A stretch of 64,000 bases of DNA, taken from positions 3,978,599 to 4,042,598 of the forward strand of contig CAJSYZ010000004.1 in NCBI GenBank assembly GCA_910574455.1, given 5' to 3'. Below, in pieces: positions 49,651-58,294 of the stretch. Position numbers and translations under genes: made by a program. The stretch's first letter is position 1. Every line of letters begins with the position of its first letter. The DNA is from Trichaptum fuscoviolaceum (taxonomy: Eukaryota; Basidiomycota; Agaricomycetes; Hymenochaetales; Trichaptaceae). The notes under the pieces were generated by a model, which made no database searches, was not told where the DNA came from, and saw nothing but the letters and a program-made list of their open reading frames with translations.

Positions 49651-50527
49651 GAATTGAATTAGGGCTTGGGCACATCGCTGTATACTGAGGCTGAAGTCGC
49701 TGTTGGTATCCAGCAGGCCAAACTCTTAAACGGGAGGGATGTTGGAAGAGTTGTTGACTACAGCAGGCTACAATCAATTAGCATGCAGACAATCTGAGAC
49801 AGAACGATCGCTCTTAATGTCTGAGCCTGTTCATCAAAGACTGCTCTCATGTTCGCATGCTCAACTGATTTCTTCCTCGCTGTCTCTTCCTTTTCGCTCG
49901 TCGTAATCGCCGGAATTAGTCCTGACAGCGTGTTCTTCTTTACCTGCTCCTCCGCAACATTCTTTCTGCTCTCCGCCTTCACCTTTGAAGCTTTGTCCTC
50001 CTCTTTGATCCGTCGGGAAGCACTCGGCTGTGTTTAAGTTCGACGACGCACGTCTTCATCCTTGATCACGTCGCAAACTTGCTCGGCTTCGATGCTCCTA
50101 ACGTTAATTATCTTCATCTCAACCTGCCGCAAATTGGCTACCTGATGACGACATTCTCTTCTCTATTGCCATTCTCCCAGAGCCTAGAGGTGATCGAGTT
50201 GATTCGAACAGAGTGAGCGCTTATCCAGAGTCAATTGTAGGAACGACATTAACGCGATACGGGTCTTTAAAACGCTTCTCATTCCTCCTGCTTTTGGTTA
50301 AGGACGTAGCCAACGCACCAGATGTCAAACTCCCCGCCACACAGGCACACACCTAGCAAAGGTCGGTACTACGAACAAATTTCGTGTTCCGTTGATCTTG
50401 ATGGAGTCTGAACAGATAGACACGAAGAGATAAACCGCAATTGGGAAGCCAGATTCCCGCGACCTAGGGGTCGCTAGGGTACCTTCAAGTTCCCGCGACC
50501 TGTAGAGGTCGCTTGGGTACCTTAGAA

Positions 50528-50665
50528 AAACGCAACTGTGTCGATTCTCTGCGAAAACTGATCCGGTCACGTGAATTGCCTTTATGGGTAATTAACCCTT
50601 TTCGGCAGGAGTTTAGTCATGTGATGACTACCTTTTGCAGCAGGATGTTTCCACGCATTCTTGAC
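50528..50665 (+). repeat. Cassette leader, copy 1
   Basis: Begins CGCAACTGTGTCGATTCTC, continues with aaaactg, a GTCACGTGA E-box-like site, and ends near GCAGGATGTTTCCACGC. It is preceded by two perfect short hairpins, GCGACC/GGTCGC at 50459-50474 and at 50495-50512. Copies 2 and 3 share its start and end; the middle is longer here. Confidence 0.65.
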
Positions 50666-51114
50666 TCCACCGCCCGACATCCGAGTCAGCAACAACAGCA
50701 GCCCCAGCGTCTCCGTGTCTACACCCTGCGGCGGTGCAAAGCCGACTTTGTCTGTGAGCACATCCAACACTGGCGACAAGCAGACACCAAGCACAATTGT
50801 ATCACATGCAGTGAGCATTGTAGCTGCCGGAAACACGGGGCGAACTACTCAAGCACAGCTGGTCCTGCAGCACATCCAAGTACGTGGCCCGGGCTTTGAG
50901 TGGGCACGCCGCGTTCTCCCTGGCCATATTGCAGATCGCTTAATTGGAACTCAGTGCGAGGAATGAAGGCGGGTCATTGGCGGTGGGAATGGGAATGATG
51001 GTGTCTTTGCAAATGTCGCTAGTGGAAGGTGCACCTATTTTACTGCATTAACATATTGCTTCTTTACTGTGTATTCTGATCGGACTGCTTCGGCTACTTT
51101 TGCTTTCCATAATC

Positions 51115-51665
51115 AATAGAAGATGGTGTCCGTATTGTACCGGAGGGGACACAGAAGGATGCACCACCATTGTACTGTACGCCGCTGCTCAGGCAGATAC
51201 TGTCCTGACATTTCGGGAGACAACAGCCCTTTGTCCTTATTGCCGGGAATGATGCTCCCAAACAAGCTCCCAATTGATGGTCTTGCGATGGGCACACTCT
51301 TCTCATTTGCTTGGAACATGTTTGTTTTCATTTCCTTCCAATTTGTGTGCTTTCTGCTTACTTACCTCCTGCATATAGCACATGCGGCAAAGCTCGGTGC
51401 TCATGCTGGACTTGGCTTGACACTGGTTCAATATGGGTCTGCATCAAGAATGGGCAAGGATGACGGGCGCAAATGGTGAAGAGAGCATGTGGGGCGGCGG
51501 AGGAAGGATAATGTACATACCCCCACCTCCACCAATGTTTTATACAGCTGCGACTGCCGAAAGTTGGGCAGCTACTCACAATGGGACTGTTCCTGTGGCA
51601 GATGCTTCTGCGGCAGCAAGAGTATGCCAGTGGTGTACAATACTTCTGTACTACATGTGTTCTTA
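51115..51665 (+). pseudogene. Captured Bsd2/Ndfip-family gene fragment
   Basis: In one frame the sequence reads LPNKLPIDGLAMGTLFSFAW, then FVCFLLTYLLHIAHAAKLG and AHAGLGLTLVQYG. This matches the two-TM core of the fungal Bsd2/Ndfip (DUF2370) family, NEDD4-ligase adaptors that sort metal transporters to the vacuole. The preceding exon-like part lies in other frames (VRIVPEGTQKDAPPLY, then AAAQADTVLTFRETTALCP), so at least two frameshifts separate pieces that belong together. The tail after 51480 gives a Pro-rich IPPPPPMFYTAA. Truncated at the 5' end and broken, it is probably non-functional and was most likely copied from a host gene by the element. Confidence 0.6.
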
Positions 51666-51690
51666 ACAATAAATATTTTTTCTCTTCTAT

Positions 51691-51752
51691 ACCCATTCCC
51701 GGGTCGCGGGCTTTGCTGTGAGTTAGCAACTCACAGCCTCTAACTGCTTGTT
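51691..51752 (+). repeat. Cassette trailer, copy 1
   Basis: Contains ACCCATTCCCGGGTCGCGGG, then a CTGTGAGTTAGCAACTCACAG palindrome variant and CCTCTAACTGCTTGTT. Just upstream is aataaatattttttctcttc, which looks like a 3' end with poly(A)-type signal. The same order is found at the ends of cassettes 2 and 3. Confidence 0.65.
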
Positions 51753-51758
51753 AGGAAA

Positions 51759-51865
51759 ACGCAACTGTGTCGATTCTCCGCCAAAACTTAAAAAGTCATG
51801 TGACGTGCACTTTCGGTACCGAAATTACTTTTCATAGCAGGTTATTCTCACGCAGTTTTGCCTGT
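51759..51865 (+). repeat. Cassette leader, copy 2
   Basis: Begins CGCAACTGTGTCGATTCTCC, then gccaaaactt, GTCATGTGAC, the palindrome TTCGGTACCGAA, and the end segment AGCAGGTTATTCTCACGC. It follows directly on the trailer of the first cassette (51691-51752). Confidence 0.7.
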
Positions 51866-51945
51866 TTGCTCAACCTGTCGCATTGCAAGCCTGTTCCTCA
51901 TCCAACTTCTTACTACTACTGCTGCTGTGACTGCTCATCAAGCTA

Positions 51946-52430
51946 CTCAACGGCGCGGACGACGCATGCGGGAGGAAGGTGAGCGCCTTTTCGAACTGCT
52001 CCTGGGTTGACATCGTGAATGGGCTGTACGGATAGGGCGGCATTGACACGCCAGGCACGGCGCCGTTGAGCTTGAGAGGTGGCGACACAACGCCGTCACT
52101 CTCGTCCGACTTGGACGAGAATGGCGGACAACAACGGACCTACGGCCATACTCCACGCGGCATGGCTGTTCTGGATGGCGCGGGGTTGGATGCTCTTCCC
52201 ACTGCTGCTGGACATGTCTTACAACATGCCTCATAGTTGTCATAGGTGCAGCCCGAGTAGCCATGCTCGGGGAGGGCTCAGTCGTTGGGCAGGAAGACAA
52301 TGGGTGCACAGTTGTACTGCGCGCCAGAGTGGGTTGGGTATGTCTGGGTGAGCGAGGGCGTTGGCGGTAAGTGGACCTTGGGCTGCTTGGCAGTACAGGC
52401 ATCAAGTACCTGTCTGCTGCGATCACTTGG
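51946..52430 (-). other. Unidentified Cys-rich fragment in cassette 2
   Basis: On the minus strand, overlapping frames read SGAQYNCAPIVFLPND, GYSGCTYDNYEACCKTCPAA and SPPLKLNGAVPGVSMPPYPY followed by FTMSTQEQFEKALTFLP. The change of frame between coherent, protein-like pieces suggests another captured and decayed gene, opposite in direction to the cassette leader. The family was not recognised. Confidence 0.35.
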
Positions 52431-52655
52431 ATCTACCTCCCATTCTCGACACCATCTGCGGTGATGTGATCAGGCTTGCCCGTGACCAGTGCTCTGGTGA
52501 CAATTGTGGCACTGTTTTGGTTGCTGGGGGGGGCAACATCTACTTTACATGCCACCTTCTCGGGCAGTTGAAGTCCACGAAGGATTCAAATGTATAGATA
52601 GTACTAATAGACTTCTGTATGTAAAAATGAATTTTGCTTTCTTTCCATAACACTT

Positions 52656-52779
52656 TGTACCCATCTCCGGGTAGCCTATGAGATAACTGCTTGTAAAAAA
52701 GGATAGCACTTCCTTCATGTTGATTCACGGGTCGCGGGCTCTGCTGTGAGTTTACTTACAGCCTCTAACTGCTTGTACA
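52656..52779 (+). repeat. Cassette trailer, copy 2 (duplicated)
   Basis: Two versions lie in tandem. The first is a short one, ACCCATCTCCGGGTAGCC plus AACTGCTTGTA (52660-52693). The second is a fuller one with ACGGGTCGCGGGCTCTGCTG, TGTGAGTTTACTTACAG and CCTCTAACTGCTTG (52727-52775). Confidence 0.6.
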
Positions 52780-52895
52780 GCTAGTTGTATATTATTGTGT
52801 CTAGCGCAACTATGAGAAGCAGTTCCCTGGGCAAGCAAGGGGGTCAAGGCAGAAGTTCCCGCTACCCTTAAGGTAGCAGGGTATCCTATGGCGTA

Positions 52896-53000
52896 TGCAA
52901 CTGTCCACATTCTCTGCCAAAACTTTAAATGTCATGTGACTTGGTCTTTCGGTACCGAAACTACCTTTCGAAGCAGGTTGTTCTCACGCGATTTTTGGCC
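52896..53000 (+). repeat. Cassette leader, copy 3
   Basis: Begins GCAACTGTCCACATTCTC, then gccaaaacttt, GTCATGTGAC, TTCGGTACCGAA and AGCAGGTTGTTCTCACGC. A GCTACC/GGTAGC hairpin lies just upstream (52861-52877), matching in position the hairpins before copy 1. Confidence 0.7.
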
Positions 53001-53449
53001 GCCTTGTCCGCACAGAACTTCGATACCTCACATTCATCTACAGACTGTCTTAAACTCACTAACATGTTCCTATTCTGCTGCTGTACACAGTCATAATCTT
53101 GAGGCACACGTATCCTTCCAAAGCAGCTGGGACCCAAGTAATGGTTGAGACCGAATTGAGCAACCTCAATACGCCACCTATGTATCCTTCTCTTGAAAAA
53201 ACTGATAGCTACGCCGACACTGACGCGGTGACAATGAGCATGGCAGCTTGGACGACTGTCGACCCGTTCCGTCATCCTTGGTTCGCATCCGCATCCGCAT
53301 GCGCCTGTTGCGGGGTGTGAAACCATCTCAGCGATCCACTTGCGCGACTGCGCCAGGTGAGGGGAGCATTGTAGCTGCTGGAAGTACGGGGCGGACCGCT
53401 CAAGCACAGTCAGCCTCCCCTGGCGGTGTGAAGGCCGAGTGCGGCAATA

Positions 53450-54150
53450 GCGGCGCGATGCATACCCATCTTTGGCGCCGCGGCTTGAACGACGAGCTGA
53501 ATTGCATTGGGTGTGCTCTACTGCAGGCTGGTGAGTGATCTCAGGTACTTTACTTCATGCTTCACTAAAATTCTTCGTGTATAGCATAAAGGACCGCGCC
53601 CCAAGAGCATGCGCAGCGAACACGGCGAGGTCCGCCACCAAAGCGCATCTCGCTCTGACAACAACGAAACAATGGGTGAGCCTGGTACTCTGCGAGAAGA
53701 AGCCCTAATTACAGGGCACATGACGCTCTACCTATGCACGCAGAGCGCAACCCACTGCATGCTTGCGCGTGCCCTCAAAAGTTGCTCGCCTGCGCTTAGC
53801 GCCCGGCGCTCGACCCTACTACAGCTCTTGAACGCGATGAAGGCTGCAGTAGCTGTCCGCAAGTCGCAACCACCCCGTCCCCGCGCATCTTGAGCTAGTG
53901 CGTTATTTGAACTTAGTTCTCCCTCCCGAAGACGATCAGCGACATCGCAAAACAGCTGTACAAGCGTTCGGATGAAGAAGAGCTGCGGAGGGAGAAGGAC
54001 CTTGACGCAGTCATCGCGGCTTGCATTTTCATTGCGTGTCGTCAGGCGCGGTCCCTCGGACGTCCCATGACATCCAAGTCTGTAACCTGACCCACGTCTC
54101 AAAGAAGACAGTATCCCGAGGTTGTCGCAGACTACAGAACAAACTTAATG
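53450..54150 (+). pseudogene. Captured TFIIB (transcription initiation factor IIB) fragment
   Basis: From 53917, right after an AG acceptor (gaacttag), the sequence reads FSLPKTISDIAKQLYKRSDE, then LDAVIAACIFIACRQAR. This is the first cyclin repeat of TFIIB. The next block continues one base out of frame (VPRTSHDIQVCNLTHVSKKT), which shows a single-base deletion near 54050. Upstream at about 53470-53525, WRRGLNDELN resembles the TFIIB linker. Both cyclin repeats cannot be completed and the zinc ribbon is missing. The presence of intron borders shows DNA-level capture rather than retrotransposition. TFIIB bridges TBP and RNA polymerase II; this copy is dead. Confidence 0.78.
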
Positions 54151-54218
54151 ATAGTAGACTTTTGTATGTATGTCAAAATAAATGTTCTTTTTTTCTTCTT
54201 TCTGTAACACTTTCTTCA

Positions 54219-54279
54219 TACCCATCTCTGGGTAGCGGGCTCTGCTGTGAGTTAACTCACAGCCTCTAACTGCTTGTTG
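54219..54279 (+). repeat. Cassette trailer, copy 3
   Basis: Reads ACCCATCTCTGGGTAGCGGG, then the perfect palindrome CTGTGAGTTAACTCACAG and CCTCTAACTGCTTGTT. It follows the TFIIB fragment and an aaataaatg 3'-end-like motif at about 54177. Confidence 0.65.
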
Positions 54280-54829
54280 GAGAGTCGAAAGAAGTCGATC
54301 CGAATCTTGAAGCCCGGAAGTCAAATTTAGTGGATATTGGTCACGTGAGTTGTTCTAAAAATAGCAAAAGAATATAAGACAACTTTCACCGGGTAGTGCG
54401 TAGACGCCCACAGTTATGTTTGCTCTTCCATTCGCCCCCGCCAAGTCTCGTGCAAGCGCACACGACATGCAGAACGGCATCCACGAAGTAAATCTCTCGT
54501 TTCATAGCTCATCATTAGCGGGCACATCAAGATCTCATGGTGAGCACGGTCATCGAGCTCGCAGATTGCGGTACTGACATCCACCGAAGGCCACTATGGC
54601 GAAGATCCGAAGAAAGATAAGAAGAGAAGAGAGATAGCAGGGAGGCTTGGGAGAGAGATGAGTGATAAGAGGGACTTGTACGTACTGGCCGTTCCGGTAG
54701 CATTTGGACGCAGTTGCTCCAGCTGAGCCTACCTTATTCTCCCCTTCCGCATTCGCAGTCACTGAGTTGATATCTATTCACAGCACTCGACAACATACAG
54801 AATCTATAGCCACGCTGCAGAACTCTGCG

Positions 54830-55568
54830 ATGCAGCTCGCGACACGCCCCGAAACATCGTCGGCGTACATGCTTCGCCTCTACCCGCTCACGCTCGAACG
54901 GTCTGCGCGCCTCCAGCAGATCGCGGCCGAGGAAGACTACGCGCACGAAGCAGTGCGGATTGCATACGAGGAGGAGAGAGATCGTGTTGAGGAGGAATGG
55001 AAGAAGGGTAGGGAAAGAGTGAGGGAGCGCCTGCTTGAAGGCATCGAGGAGCGGAGGCGCCGGGCGCGCGAGGAGAAGGATGGCGAGGGAATCAGCGGTG
55101 AGTGTGCGCATTCAGCATTCGTTTTTTCTCCTCAATTCTTACGGATATGCAGACGCAGCATTGGACTCGCAATCCCGTCCCCACATCACGCGTAAGTTGC
55201 GCAACAAAATGGGCGGGACCTCCCCGCCACCACCTGCGTTCTCATTCTCACATGGCCAAGGACCACCACCACTACCGACAACTGTCGTACCCGTTCCGAA
55301 CCCAAATTCACTCTCTGTCGATGAGCTTCCTTCGCCATTCCCTCTTCCATTGACCTCGTCTTCTTTACCGAACGGGTACGCGACCAGCGGCGGGCAGAGG
55401 AAGCGGAACAAGGGCGGTGGGGTGCAGCCGCAGGCGCTCACCGGGCTCGGAAAAGCTATCCAGCAACTCACAGCTAGTAAGGAGTTGGAGGTCGAGAGTG
55501 ATTTGGGTGAGATTCGGAGAGGGTCGAAACGTCGCCGTGCTGCAGTCACCGGAGTTTCGCAGAGGTGA
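54830..55568 (+). CDS. Sds3-like (Rpd3L histone deacetylase subunit) gene copy inside the element
   Basis: Two exons (54830-55097, 55153-55568) join in frame to 227 residues without a stop. The first encodes SAYMLRLYPLTLERSARLQQ, then a strongly charged helix AYEEERDRVEEEWKKGRERV with RERLLEGIEERRRRAREEKD, which is the Sds3-family coiled coil. After the intron comes DAALDSQSRPHITRKLRNKM, matching the family's conserved SRP-TRKLR segment, then a Pro-rich linker and a basic end (RRGSKRRRAAVTGV). Sds3 is the dimerising scaffold of the Rpd3L/Sin3 deacetylase complex. The copy may be N-terminally shortened; the frame is open upstream to 54704. It is the only captured piece that still looks translatable and could be expressed or act as a dominant variant; equally it may be an older host gene enclosed by the repeats. 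Confidence 0.6.
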
Positions 55569-55869
55569 CACATAACTAACATCCTGCACTCACATCCCTT
55601 TGTTTTCTGTACTCGCATTGCATACTCCCCGCTGTCTTTATTATTTCAGCTATCGGTCTTCGTTTGTCACAGCATTCGCTTTTGGTCCTCTTTGCTTTGT
55701 TCAGTCCCCTGGCTTTCCAGGGAACAGTTAATTGCGTGAGACTGCTACTTGTTCCGAGGTTTCGCCGCCACTTTTGTAGCTATCCGGCTGTCCTCTGTAT
55801 TTTCCACGTCTTATTTGCTTTGTTTCAATGTCTTGGCATGTTTATTAGCAGAGGGCCTTGCTCAGAGCC

Positions 55870-56092
55870 AATCATAAATAACGGAATACGCAATAATTCG
55901 GATGGATGCAGCAGCAGCAAGAAGGTGACGACAGTTCGGCCCAGCAAGCGAAGCTCACTGGCAGTAAACAGCAACAATATCAGCAGCCTGAGTGTCTGTA
56001 TCCGCAACAGAAAAGCCTTTGCTCAAATAATGTGTTTGCTACTTCGAATCAGAGACCGCATATCGCGGTCCAGCCTCGGCGTTGGATGTGTT
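55870..56092 (-). repeat. Inner, older part of the right inverted repeat
   Basis: Partner of 49451-49650 in inverted orientation. Shared words on the reverse strand include gatatgcgg, tctctga-t-cgaag, ttatttgagcaaa and cttgctgctgctgca. The sequence between this segment and the right arm (56093-56634) has no counterpart on the left and holds no recognisable gene. Confidence 0.65.
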
Positions 56093-56634
56093 TAGTCTTC
56101 ACTCAACCTTCACCACCTGCTACATCCACTGCACCATGCCAAATTCTGTCTCGACGGTCAGGATCGCGTATCTAACGAGCTTTTCTGCGAACTGCGATGA
56201 TGGCCAAGTTCATACTTTCGGTACTAACATATTCACGCGCAGGCCCGTCGCCCTGGAAGCACTAGCTTAAGGAAATCTGGAGGATCTGTGTCTTGCCCAG
56301 CGAGCAAATTTGACTTCAGAATACAGGAGAGGCAAGTAAAGGATGTCTTGAATCGTGAGTTCATGCTTTATTGCTTTGTGACCCTCAGCTGATTCGAAAC
56401 GGGAATCAGGCAGAAGATTTAACGATGTGACGTTCTATGTACCCAGAAAGGCCTTTCGAACTTGGCGACACAGTTGCAGCAGCTCCCGCAATGCTCAACG
56501 ACCTCTAGCTCATAAACGAAGGCCTGGAAGCCTTAACGGAGCGTCGGAATAGTGAAATGGGCGGAGTTTGTTCTTTTGGCTATGAAGACTCGCAGAGCGA
56601 AAGGAATTACGGTTACACGGGCAACTTTGCAAAC

Positions 56635-57969
56635 AGTTCATAGCACCTTGTTAAGAATTTCAATGAACAATCTGCGTAACTGTCGTAGAACTTCACAGGT
56701 AAGTACTGTGTTGAAATTATGTAGGCTGTCACTGTGACTGATTATTTGATGAGCTTCAGAGAGGCGAATGCTGTCGACTGCAGAATCTTACGTTCTTCAT
56801 TGCACTGGCACTCTCTTACTTGGGATCGTTAACCGCTTTTCACTCTCAAGATCACACGATTAAGATGCGGTGGTGGGTTTTGTTTGTTTCTGTCCCCGCA
56901 AAAAAAAAAAAAAAAAATTGTTCGCGCCATTGAAGGCAGGATGGGGAGGGAAAAACGCGCAAGCCTTGGGGGGATGACCTGCACCCAAGTTTAGACCCGT
57001 TTGGATCTTGCTAGACGCGAAAACCTCCCGGTAGCGAGAATTGGACTCGCTCCACCGCATCCAGAATCCTCATCGCATGTTTCCTCGTCGCAAAGACCAC
57101 TGCCCATCAAGGAACAGTCAGCCAGTACACTACCGCAGGGCCGGGCATGCAAACGCGTCCTGGGCATACGAGGTGGCCGCCGAACTCTCTGTCCCAGCGA
57201 CCGTCCAATAGGACCTATCTATCTACTTCTAATTCTACACGCATGTTTCCCCGCCGCAGAGACCGCTTCCCCCAGGAGGTTCAGCACTCTGCATTTCCAC
57301 GAGACCGGGCATGCAGACGCGACTCGGGAGTACGGGGTGGCCGCCGCTCGGGTATGTTGCCCTGCCTAATGCAGGGGACCGACGGCCGTCTTCCGCCACG
57401 CTTTCCACGGTGCAGAGGGCGGCATTGCTGCCACCATGACGGCGTACTGGCGTGACGTGCCCGGAGGCTGAAGGACCCAAGAAGAGCTGTGGACGGGCCC
57501 CAAGGAAAGTGCGAGCACACCGATGTCGAGAGTAGTGGTGAGACTCGGTGGCTGGACTACCTGTCGACGGGGCCTTGGTGGAAAGGTGCTGAAAGGCGAC
57601 TGCTGACAGTGGTGGAGGTAGGAGACCAAGAGGAGGTGGAGTCACTACGCCCAGCCTTCCGCTCCTTTATACCCCTTGAATTTGCGGCGAACAAACAAAC
57701 GCTTTGAGCCTGTTGTTTTGTTCTCGACGGGTGTGGTGCGAGCACGAGGTCGAGGAGGAAGCCAATCGACGGGCTCGCCACCTAACTGTCAGCCGCCCAG
57801 CCTCACGCTTGGACGCTGTTGTCATCCGCTTGGACCAAACGACGATGGAGTTGTTCTGTGTCTATTGTTTTGAGAAACGAGCTATGTGCATAAATTATAG
57901 AAAATGAATGGACACTCGTTCGTTGCTATTGTGGTTCAACATAAGTTAACTGATCTTAATTTAAATTCC
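56635..57969 (-). repeat. Right arm of the inverted repeat
   Basis: This is the inverted copy of the left arm, ending ...TTAATTTAAATTCC at 57969. Differences from the left arm are single bases scattered along the arm (for example tat/tgt in the outer 100 bases) and a shorter homopolymer run. The high identity implies recent formation or gene conversion between the arms. Confidence 0.92.
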
Positions 57970-58294
57970 CATATACCCAGGCTATACGAGATTTAGTCGT
58001 TTACGCTGTCCATCTGTAACTGTTCATGCATGTCATATAATTGCTCGTAAGGTTTCTCAGAATACATTCAAATAGCGAAACAACAGAGGGCAATAATGTT
58101 ACTCTATTCTGTACAGTGGTCCTGATACAGGAAATAAACGACTCGGATAAATAGCGCAAACGATGGGAAACCATAATTCAAGAAAGAAAGGGACAAGAAA
58201 GACGGGTTCAATCACGGAATGAACGCAATAGGTTAAAGCAATACAGATACACGAACATTGTTCAATAATTGCAGACAAGGTAGATGAAGAAAAA
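57970..58294. other. Gap between the element and the forkhead gene
   Basis: These 325 bp contain the 3' region of the minus-strand forkhead gene (A/T-rich with aataaacg near 58132). No repeat or gene was recognised. The outer flank of the right arm (catatacccaggc) does not match the outer flank of the left arm. Confidence 0.4.

Larger units (their letters stand above)
48077..57969. mobile_element. 9.9 kb element with 1.33 kb inverted repeats and captured host gene pieces (Pack-TIR-like)
   Basis: Outer arms 48077-49414 and 56635-57969 are inverted copies with only about ten differences noticed by eye, including the length of a T/A run. The 7.2 kb core has no transposase, reverse transcriptase or helicase. 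It carries fragments resembling Bsd2/Ndfip (about 51115-51665), TFIIB (about 53450-54150) and Sds3 (54830-55568), plus repeated leaders and trailers. Long TIRs with captured, intron-containing gene fragments are the hallmark of non-autonomous Pack-MULE or Pack-TIR elements. No target-site duplication was found at the exact arm ends, so the class is not proved. Two inverted insertions of one repeat flanking host debris is the main alternative. Confidence 0.68.

Noticed and set aside
48077..57969. Interpretation as an LTR retrotransposon
   Set aside because: The long repeats are inverted, not direct, and no gag, reverse transcriptase or integrase sequence is present.
48077..57969. Interpretation as a Polinton/Maverick
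   Set aside because: No protein-primed polymerase, integrase, ATPase or capsid-like ORF; the contents are host gene pieces.
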